Positions 22,860-34,861 of a DNA stretch of 64,000 bases are shown here, in pieces (positions within the stretch are counted from its first letter, which is position 1; the number at the start of each line of letters is the position of its first letter). Source of the stretch: Pochonia chlamydosporia 170 (taxonomy: Eukaryota; Ascomycota; Sordariomycetes; Hypocreales; Clavicipitaceae); the NCBI RefSeq assembly GCF_001653235.2, contig NC_035793.1, positions 5,270,001-5,334,000 on the forward strand, in the 5' to 3' direction. The notes below the pieces were generated by a model. That model saw only the letters and a list, made by a program, of their open reading frames with translations, was not told the origin of the DNA and made no database searches. A program made the translations under genes and the position numbers.

Positions 22860-24220
22860 ATGTCCATAAAAATCGCTATTTTAGCCACACTGGCTGCCAT
22901 TCCAGCTGCACTTGCGGCTCCAGCTGTTCCTCAAAGCTCGATAAGAGCCGATGGCCTGAGTCTCATTAAAACTTCTGCAACTGACCCCGGGCAGTGGGTT
23001 ACCGAGCAAGAGAAGTTGGATCGATTCACCTCAAAAAATATTGGGTTTATCGACATTACCGATATTGCTGATGAAGAAGTTTTGTCTATTCTCTCGGGAA
23101 GTGAACCCAGCAACTTGATTACCCGGGCTATAAATTACCCAAGCGGCGCGTTACACAAGGACGAAGGCAGCAAATTGGTGGCCAATATCAACGCCAACGG
23201 CCCCAAGAGCTGGCTAAAGACATTCACAGAGTAAGAAATCGCCATCACCTACTCAAGTTAGTCACTTCGACCACTCTTCTAATTATGAGCAAGTTTCCAC
23301 AATCGCCGGTACAATACCGCTGTTGGTGCGGAAGCCGCCAACTGGCTCTTTGGGAAAGTAAAGGAAATATCTTCCAAGAACACAGCAATTACCGTCAAGC
23401 AATTCAAGCATACGCGCTTCAACCAGCAGTCTATCATCGCAAAAATACCCGGGAGTAGCTCTAACCTAGGTTCGTGGTATCCTGGCTTTTACAGCTGTGT
23501 TGGCGTTTCTAACCTTCTGCTAGTCGTTGTTGGTGCACATCTAGACTCCACGAGCTCTTCAAGCTCAGGTAGAAGTCCCGGCGCAGAGGATGACGGTTCC
23601 GGAAGTGTTGTTATCCTTGAGGCCCTTCGCGTCCTTGCCGAGTCTGGAATCAAACCCAAGAACACCATTGAGTTTCACTGGTATGCCGGTGAAGAGGGTG
23701 GCCTGTTGGGGTCCAAGGATGTCTGGGCAAATTACAAGGCCTCGAACCAAAATGTAATCGGATACCTTAATCAGGACATGGCGGGCTGGTCTCCGAGCGG
23801 AACTCCGGCTGTTTTCCAAGACTTTGTCGATTCCAAGCTTTCTCAATACATCACCGCCCTCATCAAAGATTATTTCAATATCACGCCGAATACGTCCCGC
23901 TGTGGTTACAGATGCTCCGATCATGCCAGCGCCACGGCCAATGGATTCCGTAAGTTGGCCATCCCCAATCAACCAATTAACGAACAGAATTTTGCTGATT
24001 CTAATAGCTTCTGCTTTTGTCGCGGATGAGGTCATGGGTAAATCATTCAAGGACATTCACACCGAGAGAGACGTCAGTTTCCCCACAAAGACTCCGAGTA
24101 TCCCTCTGCAATCAATTGGCTAACAACACATATCAGACGTACGATATAATCATGTGGCCGACGATTCTTCTTCACTCAAAGATTGTTGCGAGTTATCTGC
24201 TTGAGGCGTCGTATATTTGA
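22860..24220 (+). CDS. secreted M28 leucine-type aminopeptidase
   Basis: Five exons, 22860-23230, 23294-23469, 23524-23949, 24008-24072 and 24137-24220, join to 373 residues. After a signal peptide (MSIKIAILATLAAIPAALAA) comes a propeptide with the FHNRRYNT.VG segment, then the two-zinc M28 domain: VVVGAHLDS (His ligand), an EDDGSGS Asp, FHWYAGEEGGLLGS with catalytic Glu and ligand Glu, YLNQDMAGW Asp, CSDHASA and a final IHTERD His. All metal and catalytic residues are present. It removes N-terminal residues from peptides outside the cell, which fits the OPT peptide transporter further along the window. The donors GTTCGT (23470) and GTCAGT (24073) are less usual, but only these joins restore NLVVVGAH and ERDTYDIIMW. 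Confidence 0.88.
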
Positions 24221-24686
24221 TACGCCTAATAGTTCATGTTTGTTGTTTAGCAATGTAAATAAACTACTAAGATGTAGATATACGGGAATTAAATGACTGG
24301 TGTGGTGTTGTCCCGCCCAAGTCAAGTACAGCGGGTTTTACCACTGGCAGGTGGACAATAGGGCGCTAGGTTAGGATGAGACGACACCCATTGTCGAAAT
24401 GAGGCTTGAGTTTCTAGTAAGTAGCCCTGTTGGTTGTGCTTGGAAGTAGGCGAGTAGGTACTGCGTCCGTAGGTTATGGGGGCAAAAGATTGCATCATGT
24501 CATAACCTTGGTGTGTGTACTTCTCCCTCTCAACCCTCAAGAGAGTGCATGCCAGTAGACACATTGTAAAAGTTCAGCATTCAGCTCAACTCCCACAACC
24601 ATCACGTCAACAGGATTCTGCGTCGGGTCTTTTCACCTCCGTTCCCGCGCACTCTACAAACTAAACGTCTTGTGTGGGACCGGCTC
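24221..24686. other. intergenic between convergent genes
   Basis: 3' flanks of the aminopeptidase and phospholipase C; nothing else seen. Confidence 0.5.
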
Positions 24687-27216
24687 TTACGTGCTATATG
24701 AAACACTGTAAACACTGAACCCCCCAAAACCAGCCTCCCAGTTAATGGACGCCGAAACGCTCAATCCATTGGATCGTCGTTTGGCATTTGGGCTTAGCTT
24801 TACATAAGTATCCGGTTTACTAGCGATCGTCAAGCTGTATTTTGAGCCTTTCGGGTTGTAGGTGATGGTAAAAGCCTGTGCTTTTTTGATGTTCGATGTA
24901 AGTTGACCAATTAAAGGGAAGCCGGCAATATATTTATTGTCCCAAGCTGACTGGATGTAGAATTGATTACCAGCGCCCGGCCCGCCGACGGTGTGAATAA
25001 TCCATCTTTGTTTGGGATCGTCGTGTGCTTTTGTGGCGAGTGATATGCCTGTAAATGCTCCGTTAATGTTGCTAAGAGCGAGACCGAACATTTCAAAGGT
25101 CAGATGACGGCCTTCGGTCAGCTCGCCGCGCACTTGCTTAAAGCCATCCTCCACGAGTTGGGACATATTCTGGTTAGCATTCTTGACACCATATGGAACT
25201 GGAGGCTTGTTGCTTTTGTGGTCCTGAAGACACTTTGCAGCACCAACCCAGGGTCCGGTCAGGGAGCCAAGACTCAGGTTACCACTCCAGTGTGAGCCAT
25301 CATCAGGCAGCGAAGCTGGCGTGTCCACCGCCGTAATATGAGGTTTGGAAAGGTCGGGCTTGAAGTGTGTCTCGGCATTAGCATGTGGACAAACATCTCG
25401 AAGACGATCCCGGGCGCCGTCTAAATTTTAACTCACTTTGTCAAAGTCAAACGCATTTACCAAGTTGGACATGTGGTCACGTCTCCATTGTGTGACTGCC
25501 TTGCTTCGCACCCCTTCATAGCCGTGTGCTGCTGCCCATTCTTCGATAAACTGGATATCAGAGGTGTGATCTGCAAACTCCGTGAAGACATGACCACCTC
25601 TCGTCCAAGGAGAGATAATAAACCGCGGAGTCCGCCAGCCTGGTCAGCCAGTCGTTAGCAAAAGACTTGTCTGGAAGGATGCGAGGCATCTAAACTTCTT
25701 TTTGACGAAAGGTGGGGAAAGGCAAAGAAGAAGGATAAACACGGGAGCGTACCTGGTCCTAAAGGAACGTCTCCAAACTGGCTATACGGGTCCTTGAGCC
25801 ATTCTCCAGCGGTTCCTTTTGGTGCAACAACAGGCACGACGTGGTCTGCCCAACCTCCTTGTTCTGTAACACATGGCCGATTAGCCACGGGTGTCTGTAG
25901 CGGTTAAGATTGCTTTGGGATGCATCTCACCGTCATAACTAATAATAAGCACGGTCTCTTTGTAGGCAGGGCTATTGGTGATTGCATCAACAACCTTCTT
26001 CTGCAACCAAGCGCCATCCCTTGGCAAGTTTGGGGCATGTTCGCTTTGCTCCTGAGGGCCGACAATCCAACTGATTTGGGGTAGGGTGCCCGTGCCTGCG
26101 GCTTTGTAGAAGGCGTCAAGACCAGGATAGGAATTGCCTTTGTTGCGAAGAGAAGACCCATTTTTGGCAAGCTGGTACTGTTCAAAATATGCCAGCATAT
26201 TATCCTCAAAGTTGTCAAAATCTTGCCACACTTGCCAGGAAATCCCCGCATCTTCTAAATACTCGGGGAAAGTTTTCCACACAAACGGGAAGCAATTGAG
26301 ACCTGGTGCCTCACAGCCTGTACGTGAGAAGGGTCGATCATCAAGTCAGTTTCGCGTTCATGCCGCAACAAGCCCTCCATGGTAGGCAGTATGGTGTGGT
26401 GAGAAGGGGAGAATCTCACCTGGGGTTGCGCTATTGTCGATAATCATCCCTCCTTTGCCGTCCGGGTTAGTGGGTGACCCGGGTATGTTGACAGAACCGC
26501 TCATCCAAGTAATGCGGTTCGGGTCTGTTGCAGCAAGAATACTTTGGCTAGCCATGTCTGCGACAGTCCAGCCCTCAGCAATGTCAAAATGCGTCGGGAC
26601 GTCTTCTCTCTTGAAATATCCCAAGCTATAGGGTCCATCCGCTTGTGCCCAATTGTTACCCAGTCCACCATTATAGGCAGAGTGCATCGTGCTCCAGCCA
26701 TTATCACCAGCACCCATGCATTGTGTTGCGCTGATCCAGTCGCCACCAAGGTAATTTATATGCCATGGCTTGAGGACGCTGACTCCATTTTGCGGAGGGA
26801 TCGGTCTGTGAACGATATTAGCGCAACTGTTCAGTGAATATTCCCTCTGGTTGCTGTTCCTTTTCTTCTTTTTTTGAGGGTGCTTAATTTTTGAGGTAGG
26901 TAACATCTGTCTTCTTGGGTCGCCTTGACGCACTGCTCAAATGTGGATTTACCATCTGGGTTTACTTGTACATTGGGATCAGCGAAGCCACGAACACCTG
27001 CCATTGTGCCAAAGTACTGTGCGATACCCAAAGTTAGAGGTGTACCATCGTGGAGTAATGCCCAAGAGACAGCTCGAAGCTTCTGCGACTTACGTGATCA
27101 AATGCTCGGTTTTCCTGCATGAACAAGACAATATGCTTGACATCCTTGAGTGATCCGGCCTGGGCTGCCAGAGGCAACACCAGAGCCAAGACTGAGTGGC
27201 AAGGTTTCAGGTACAT
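24687..27216 (-). CDS. secreted phospholipase C (phosphoesterase family)
   Basis: Seven exons, 27216-27094, 27016-26934, 26826-26420, 26317-25931, 25863-25753, 25639-25437 and 25358-24687, give 661 residues, the usual length of fungal non-haemolytic-type PLC/acid phosphatase (PF04185). A signal peptide (MYLKPCHSVLALVLPLAAQA) precedes the metal site FMQENRAFDHYFGTMAGVRG (first splice site inside), QCMGAGDNGW, LPQISWIVGPQEQSEHAP and the second metal block SYDEQGGWADHVVP (Asp 333, His about 341), then TPRFIISPWTRGG. The last exon of about 220 residues is the C-terminal beta-rich domain. It cleaves the head group of phosphatidylcholine-like lipids outside the cell. All six introns are GT..AG and each join restores a conserved block. 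Confidence 0.88.
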
Positions 27217-29011
27217 TATGCTGCCAGACTTGACTTGACAGGTTCGCCTTGGCACATGGAAATTTATACGACAAGGTGACCGTTCAGACAAGCCACCATC
27301 CGGACTCCTTCTAGCAAATCGTGACGCTCAACTGAGAAACCACGTCTAGCATTAATTATATATACCAATGTCGGAGCGATGAGTCGTAGTGGGTTCTGGT
27401 CCCCCCCTCCTCACGAAGATCCTAGCAAGAAACCTCGAATGTGCAGAAGCCATACACGGCCCGGTTGTCCTGGCTGGCAAGGCACGTGGGGAAAGTCATG
27501 AGAAATGAATTGTCGAAATTTGTTAGTACGCGTGATACATTGGCGCAAACTTTGCACCAGGGCTTCCAGGTTGGTTATCTTTTCGTATCGTTCCGATCGA
27601 TGTTTTAGGAAGGCACGGGTTCGATGGCTTTGTTGAGCCTTTGGGCAACTTGACGATAATTCGGAATCAACCAACCAATTGGTTTCAAGTCTTTTGCTTC
27701 CCAATCTGGTTCTGGCCGATGGCTCCAATCGTCCGGTTCTCTCTGGATTTCCCGTCAACTTGGCCAAGACTTCTGGTGTCATTGAAATACAAGTTTCGCT
27801 CTCTCTGGCGGACTTTTGCCGCTTCCCCTTTCATATTCAAGCAGGCTAGGCTCATCTGGGTCCATGTTGCAATGACCGAGACAAGCGCGTCAGGGTCAAC
27901 GTACCTCAAGCATGGTGACCGCCAGTTTGCGGGTCATGACGAGCACTTGCATGCTGCAGTTAAGACCATGAGCTGCCAATTCCAACCTAGTGCAAACAGT
28001 TGGCTCAGGTTGTGTTTGTGGTTAGCTACCTAGTAGACGGTGGAAATGAGCAAATGCAACACAACACACACGCAAATACAAACTCCACAGACACCTGCTG
28101 ATCTGAGACGGTAAAATGGATACATGCACATATACCCACCACGATGGTGAGCACGAGGCCCGAGCAGATTTGCCGATTGGGCTTTTGGCCAATCCTGGGG
28201 GCTTGACATCTGAATGGCTTTGTCCTCAGTTGAGCCCTGCACCATTTGCCTCTTTGTACATCTTGTGCCTGGCAGTCAGTAGCAACAGAAGGGAGGTGAG
28301 TCAGGGGACCAGCAAATATTTTGCGTTATTTGTTGTCGCGGTGTCGGGTGATTGTCTTGATTGGCACAGGGACGTTCTTCATTCGTGTCATTGTTGTTGG
28401 GACCTTGAACAGATTTGATGTCGCAGCCCATCTTTGTGCACCCACGATCGCTGATCTCTTGGCGATTATGCCATGCTTCTTTGGATCATAGTTACATCTC
28501 GTCTAATTTGCCGCATTTCCAGCGCCAAATTGGATCCCCTGATCAACACAATGCATGTACCATTGTATCTTCAATCTCATCCCCCAAAAGCGATCCGCAA
28601 ACTAGACATTCCCAAAAGCGACAGTCGAGCATATCTCTCGCCGGAGGTTTTTCAGTTCTGCCCAAATCCCAACAAACACCCCCACCGCATCGGAGTGACG
28701 CCATATATGTACGTTTTCATGTACCAGACCTTATTCGTCTCGCATACCTGCCCTGGTGGTACCGTTACAAGACAGCGAGAAGACGAGGCACCCAAGGCCA
28801 AGTGTTTGATGTTCCTTGGCTAAAGTAACAGAAGGCAAACACGCGAGCAAGCCCGCAAGCCCCTTAAGGGCAACGGGTTACATTACTGGCCCTGCAACGG
28901 CCGCTGTTCGGCTTAAAGCTCCCCATTCACATCTTGTCATTCAAGCACTCGTTCATTAATGGCCGTGCGGTCGTCGTGCAAGATCCTGCAACTCATCAGA
29001 CCCAACTGACA
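27217..29011. other. long divergent intergenic, no gene seen
   Basis: 1.8 kb between the phospholipase and the multicopper oxidase starts. Several overlapping frames of 70-137 codons exist on both strands but none shows domains or splice structure. A TATA-like run (27356-27364) lies near the phospholipase start. Confidence 0.45.
27356..27364 (-). promoter_or_regulatory. TATA-like box before phospholipase C
   Basis: TATATATAA on the minus strand, about 140-148 bases before the ATG at 27216. Confidence 0.35.
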
Positions 29012-31396
29012 ATGTTATGGAATGGCGACCAGATCAAGCGGTCGCCTGGCGAGCTCCGACCCCGTTCCGCGCGTCTTTTGTCAGCAGTTACATTTGGAGG
29101 ACTGGTTATCACCGGGCTGTGTATGAGTTTGCTTTACTTGCTCGATGTGCAGTCAAGACGGAACGAGGACAATAATGTAGTGATTCCTGCACAATCTGCT
29201 GTACCAACAGTCACTCCAACTGGAGCGCCATTGCGGCAACATGGATTCGCGCCTCAATCACCGGAGGACAGCTCCAACAGCATCTTGTTACACCCAGAGG
29301 ACCACATTTATCGTACTCCAAAAGCAATTCACCTCAGTTGGAACATCACTCTCGAACATCGCTCCCCGGATGGGGTTTCAAAACCAGTATACTTGATAAA
29401 CGGTATGATGGTCTCATGCCAAACAGTTAAGTTGTAAATGTCCAGTTCTGGTCTAATTAACGCGTGATAGGGCAGTTTCCAGGTCCCGTTATTGAAGCAA
29501 GACCAGGGGATCAGTTGGTTGTCGATGTGTACAATGGCATACATGCACATGACCACCCTGGCATATCAATACATTGGCATGGCTTAGCAATGAGAGGTGT
29601 GCATTCCCATGGAATCAGCCCCCGTTGTTGCATCGAGGTGACATACTTATGGGCGAAACAGGTGCCAATGAAATGGATGGTGTTGAGGGTTTGACGCAAT
29701 GTGCCATTCAGACCTTCCAGAACTTCACGTACCAATTTCAAATCCCCAACAATCAAGCGGGAACATTCTGGTTAGAGAGAACCCTTCAAAATTGTGTTTC
29801 ATCATGGCTGATGCGGAAATTCAGGTACCACGCGCACTCGGGCTTGCAGCGTGCTGATGGCTTATACGGAGGGTTAATTGTTCATAAGCCTGTCGATAAT
29901 AATCAACCAGGAGATCAGATTCTGCACCACTATCACAATGAGCAGCTTTTGCTCATTGGGGACTGGTATCATCGACAAGCCCAAGACGTCCTGGAGTGGT
30001 TCGTGGACCCCGATCACTTTGGCTTGGAGGTATGTCAACCAACTGACCCGTAAGGCAGCACATGCAGTTAATTGTTGACCTATGTGAGTCAGCCTGCGCC
30101 GGACTCCCTTCTTTTGAATGGCAAAGGTCGCTTCAACTGCTCTATGGCCGTGAAGGCGCGCCCAGTTGAGTGCAGAAATGTGACAAATCCTATCTTGCGC
30201 CTCGTCAACGACAATCGCATCAGGCTCCGAATCGTTAACACTGGGTAATAAGCCACCGATCAAATGAGATGCATCTATTAAACGCTAATATATCTACGTA
30301 GTGTCTCTGCGGGACTTAGTATGGGCGTGTCAAATGGTGTAATGGAAGTCATTACTGTAGATGGCGGATGCCCTGTTAGTCATGAGACAGCAAGCGCTGC
30401 GGCTATTGGCGTACTTTATCCGGGACAACGTGTTGATGTTATTTTGGATCGTACTACTGAAAACCCGAAATCCGAAAAATCAGACTTATTATCCAAACTT
30501 ACCGTCGAACTTGACCGAGAGTAAGTTCGGTTGATGGCACTTTGCGTTGCCGTATGCTAATCATCGAATTGTAGGAATATGCCGTTGTGGAACTTTGCTC
30601 TGAATCGTACACAGTCCTTTGAGATGCAGTCTTTTGGCGAAAGAAAGACCCAAGAGGCATCGAATGTACACACGAAGAAACGGTTGGTTGATTTTCTTAA
30701 CCTGGCAGATGTTGCAGGACAACCCGTGCCAGCGAACCTGGGGATCGGCCAAGACCCTACGCAACGTGCGGTCCTATATTCCACCATGAAGATCCGAGCC
30801 GCAAACCATAATCACCCTGTGGGCTCTATTAATCATACGTCGTGGACGCCTGACCCTAAATCAAGACCGCTGTTATCATACCCTCGTGAAGAGTGGGCAG
30901 ATATTGTCCCTCAACCTACGAAGGTGCATAAGTTTGATGTCCCTTGGTTCAGGACGTCAGGAAAAGATGAATGGGTTGACGTCGTGGTAAACAATTTCGA
31001 TGACAAGGGTCATCCATTCCACTTGGTATGTCCGCACCCACCACACATATTATCAGTCGCCTAATAATTGAACAGCATGGATACGAATTTTTTGTCGTAG
31101 GAATAGCACATGCATCAGGCATGTATCGGGGATACAACCCATTTGACCCACAAGCCGTCTCTGAAGCAGCACCGCTAAACACACACAACCCTCTGCGACG
31201 AGACACAGTCTACATTCCTCCGATGGGTTACGCCGTTATGCGCTTCCCTCTATATAATGATGGCTTGTGGCTGTTACACTGCCACGTACTATGGCACCAA
31301 GCAATTGGCATGGGTACCGTACTTCAGGTTGGTGAGGTTACGGAGTCGGCCAGGCAAAAGTCTGAGAGCACATGTTACCGGCAGCTCCGTCAATGA
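29012..31396 (+). CDS. membrane-anchored multicopper oxidase
   Basis: Eight exons, 29012-29402, 29471-29596, 29662-29770, 29825-30029, 30093-30244, 30302-30520, 30575-31025 and 31076-31396, give 657 residues. A single N-terminal membrane helix (residues about 22-43) makes it a type II membrane protein rather than a secreted laccase. All copper motifs are present after splicing: IHWHG (165-168), FWYHAHSG, HPFHLHG and HCHVLWHQAIGM with axial Met about 630. Cys620 serves the type 1 site. Substrate could be phenols, melanin precursors or iron; the laccase-like/Abr1 group fits best. The in-frame TTG at 28934 would add 26 residues; the ATG at 29012 is preferred as the first ATG in frame. Intron 3 (29771-29824) has a GTTAGA donor and splits the FW|YHAH motif. 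Confidence 0.85.
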
Positions 31397-31767
31397 GTGG
31401 CATACATGATACTTGCTACACTTCATGTTTCTGATGACTACATTGGCATAGAGCGATAATGGACGATAAGAGCTTAATATCAGCCCAGACCACTTTGTTT
31501 TGTTTACAGTCAACGTCTTGCACGAAGTGGTTGGGACAAGATGATTGTGAATAACCTGAGGGAAAGAAACTTGCATCTTAAAGACCTCGAGCAGTCTGGT
31601 ATTAACATACGTTAAATAAATTGAAATGCCTTGACAAGTACGTCAAGTTACACCGGGCTTGTGATGAGAACTAACAAAATTAGCCATAAAATTTAGTTCA
31701 TTTCTAAAGTACTGCTACACTAAATATTCGAGGTGCTTTGGATACAATACCGGGATAAAAGGTGTCC
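31397..31767. other. intergenic between convergent genes
   Basis: AT-rich 3' flanks of the multicopper oxidase and the NLP gene; nothing else seen. Confidence 0.5.
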
Positions 31768-32625
31768 CTAGTAACTACAGAGATCGATATTTGCCGGTGA
31801 GGATGCCTTGCCCCAATTCCAGCTAGGGTTCAGGACTGAGACGTGGCGAAGATTGTTCTTGGCCCAGAATTGGTAGTCTCCGTTGCGGAAATCATTGTCA
31901 GAGTTCGGAGGACAGGTATTTTTAAAGCTGGTTGTGTGCCAATCTTGGTGGACTGAGTGGTGGAATTTGCCAAAGTAGAATTTTCCGTGGTCGCGGTTCT
32001 TCTGCTGGAAGTTTTGCCAGTCGCCCAAACTTTGAGACAACGTGTTAGTTGGAAGCCCTACAGAAAGGATTCACAGTGACACTTACCCATCAAAAGTGTC
32101 GTTGATATCGCTCCAGTTGATCTGCTTATGATTGCCATCCTGTTCCATCTTGACCGTGTCACGAACCCAATTGTCTCCCCCGCTGTTTCTGAAGCTCACG
32201 ACGATGCCTTCCCAGTCACTCTTGTGACCAGTGTCCTTCTTGAAATAAACATAGTAGATCACCTTCCAATTGTCACCACACTTTTTAACTGACCAGTACG
32301 TCGGGATAGTGCCAAATGGCTCGCCTGCGACGTTTCCATAGAAGGTATTGGTCCCTTGCCATTGCGGCTGCGGTGGACAGTTATGGGAAAGTTTTCCAAT
32401 GTTACAATTGTCCGCGTCAACACCATTCGTCTGATGGCCTTGGCCATCTTCAGCAGCTGATGGCATGCAAGTTCCCGATGGCATGTACCACATAGGGGCA
32501 GCAGCTTCCGCGGCCGCAAGACCATTGTTGTTCGTAAAGGCGTTGCCAGAAACCGCATTGTTAGCCATGACAATCCTCGCCCCTAGCAGGATTGCACAGC
32601 CTATAAAATGATTGACAGACTTCAT
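31768..32625 (-). CDS. secreted NLP (NPP1-type) protein, altered heptapeptide
   Basis: Two exons, 32625-32087 and 32029-31768, give 266 residues. A hydrophobic leader (to about residue 21) is followed by the NPP1 fold region: MWYMPSGT, a Cys pair bracketing the first third, FGTIPTYWSVKKCG, IYYVYFKKD and, at 133-139, GHKSDWE, where cytolytic family members carry GHRHDWE; the second exon holds FGKFHHSVHQDWH. NLPs are secreted proteins that bind glycosylated inositol-phosphorylceramide in plant membranes and can cause necrosis. The loss of the second His in the heptapeptide, which helps to hold the metal, makes classical activity doubtful. Length and splice pattern look intact. It is convergent with the multicopper oxidase. 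A TATA-like site stands about 105 bases upstream. Confidence 0.85.
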
Positions 32626-33814
32626 AGTGAAATATCGTCTTTCTCTTTCGATATGTGCCAGATATCTTGTCGAAAGAGTTGCAAGATATAATGTATGTAG
32701 CCCGAGCCGAAGAGCCTTCCTCCTCGCTTTTATACACGACCAGACTTTCGAATGCAGAAGTGGGCATTGAAACAGGTTCAGCGCTATGCCTTTATTGCGA
32801 TCCCGCTACTCCCAATTGCTTAATGTAAACATTTGAACCGTTGTAACCCTCCGCCCTCTAATCATTCCATAACGGGTCTGTCAGCACCGAAATCTGCGCT
32901 AGAGGTCTGGATTCGATGTTCGTCGTGTGAGATTCCAAATTTGCATGTAAGCCGAGCGAGCCACTGCCGATACCGTAGATGCAAGAAGGGCCAAAAGCTA
33001 TGGCCGAAAATAGTAAATCTGGGATATACTAGATAAAAAATTAAGACGAGAACAACACTCTGGGTCCGGCGCGCCCCGGGTGCATTGTCCAGACCCCATA
33101 GAGGATCCATTCGCAACCAGTCAAGCGGTGATTTCTCGGTCAATCTTTTCTGCCAACGTTCTTCATGGAGCCAAATGATGAAACTCTCGGTGTCGATTTT
33201 TGGCCATAGAGCTTACAGGAGGCAGCATTGAACACAGTTCTCGGCATTTAGGTGAGTCAAGTCTGCCATTTTATTGGCCCTCACCATGTGCCTGAGCACG
33301 GCTCGGGGCGATGGTCCACAGAAGTCATCACCTACTGCGCCTCTCAGGTCTCACCCAACTCCACAGCACTGGGCTTGGATCGTCTGACGGGGCCTTTCTG
33401 GGCGTAATATTTTCCCGTCCAGTCGACCAGGGCAGGGACGCTGTGATTGCCCATGGTCCAAATAAGCGTGACTGACAAGAGGCGAAACGTGTGTTTTACG
33501 ATGGAAGAATTTAGGCCTACCCAGGTCTCTGATCAGGTTTTCAGTAACCAGAGGCGCAATGGGATCCGATAAACAAAAGCCAAATGGAAAGGCGAAATTC
33601 TCGTGAAAATTAAAGACCTCTCCGGTAGTAAATAATGGAAGTCGTCTGTCAACTATCATACCCTCGATTCCACAGAACCATCAATTCAATGCTTTGTTTC
33701 CACACTCTAGCGCGTCCATAACTAACCAGACTCATCTGGATGTCGCACGTATAGCCAATGAAATCACAACATCAAATACGACTCAGGTGGCATTGGCTCC
33801 CGGCATGACCGATG
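32626..33814. other. intergenic, no gene seen
   Basis: 1.2 kb with only short frames on both strands; the promoter side of the NLP gene is at its left end. Confidence 0.45.
32727..32734 (-). promoter_or_regulatory. TATA-like box before NLP gene
   Basis: TATAAAAG on the minus strand, 102-109 bases before the ATG at 32625. Confidence 0.4.
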
Positions 33815-34861
33815 TTATTCCTTTTCATCCAAAGTACCTGTTTTGGTCAGATGTCTCATCAGCCCATCATCACCGGACTCATGTACAGCATGACCCTTTG
33901 TGATGTTCATCAAACTGTCTCGCATGAGAAGCTCGTAGTAGGCCGTGGCAAAAATTGTGGCCGGGATATTCACAAGAACCGCAATCGGGGTGTAGTTCAT
34001 GTAAGTGAAGGCCTCCTTGCCAAAAAAGATGGCAGCGACAATGCGTGTGCCAAGGTCTCGAGCCAGATTGGTGCTGATTGTGATGCCGGCGAAACCCCAG
34101 ACCATGGCCGCATATGCCAAGCCGATGACGAAGGGCGCACCTGCAGGGGCGACAAATGGATTTGCAGGGTCTATGCAGGCCCAAATGACGATTGCAATGA
34201 AGGAATCAACGAAGAACTCTGTCAAAAACACATAGCCCATATTTGTCTGATCCGGGTTTGGGAACGAACAAAGAATGCTGGCCGGTGCGCCGTTGGCTAC
34301 CAGCGGCATGCCCTTTTCAAGCAGGACTGATTTCATTTCTTGAATCTGTGTCCAGTACATGCCGACCACCAGTAGGCCAGCAATAAATGCTCCGAATATC
34401 TGACTGAATATATAGTATGGCACCTTTTTGATGGGGAAGCCCTGCCATATAGCCAGGGCAATTGTAATGGCAGGGTTGAAATGACCACCAGAAACCGGAG
34501 CACAGGTAATAATGGCAAACGCAATGCCAAGTGCGAATGCACAGCCAATCTGGAATAAGCTGCCGAATGCCGTCACTCCCAATGGGGAAGTGCCGTTGAG
34601 CGTAAATGCAGCCACAGAGGCAATGCCAGGGAAAACGTAAAAGAAGACTCCTGTGGCTTCGGCCATGCACTCACGCAGCCATCGTGGACGGGCATGCTCA
34701 AAGTCCAATTTTCGCTGCGACACGGGTTTAGGGGCAACAACATGTCGAGACGCATGTCTCTGGACTGCTTCTGTCACACCAAGTTCTACTGTTTTCAAGC
34801 CATGGCGGTTAGGGCAAACATTTGTGTGAATTGAGGAGATTTGGTGCCTGCTTACAGTCAT
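33815..34861 (-). CDS. aquaporin/aquaglyceroporin family channel
   Basis: One exon of 348 residues. After a hydrophilic N-terminus of about 60 residues come six membrane helices with two re-entrant half-helices. The first NPA box is intact in SGGHFNPAITIALAI (N129-A131). The second reads STNLARDLGTR, so Pro is replaced by Leu (N265-A267), while the following Arg and Asp are kept. It should be a plasma- or vacuolar-membrane channel for water, glycerol or another small neutral solute. The GTR after ARDL and the long loop between helices 3 and 4 point away from orthodox water channels. The overlapping plus-strand frames are shadows. An intronless gene is unusual next to its neighbours. Confidence 0.87.
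   Translation of the reverse strand: MTVSRHQISSIHTNVCPNRHGLKTVELGVTEAVQRHASRHVVAPKPVSQRKLDFEHARPRWLRECMAEATGVFFYVFPGIASVAAFTLNGTSPLGVTAFGSLFQIGCAFALGIAFAIITCAPVSGGHFNPAITIALAIWQGFPIKKVPYYIFSQIFGAFIAGLLVVGMYWTQIQEMKSVLLEKGMPLVANGAPASILCSFPNPDQTNMGYVFLTEFFVDSFIAIVIWACIDPANPFVAPAGAPFVIGLAYAAMVWGFAGITISTNLARDLGTRIVAAIFFGKEAFTYMNYTPIAVLVNIPATIFATAYYELLMRDSLMNITKGHAVHESGDDGLMRHLTKTGTLDEKE

Noticed and set aside
33812..34330. 172-codon plus-strand ORF opposite the aquaporin
   Set aside because: Antisense to conserved channel helices and without features of its own.
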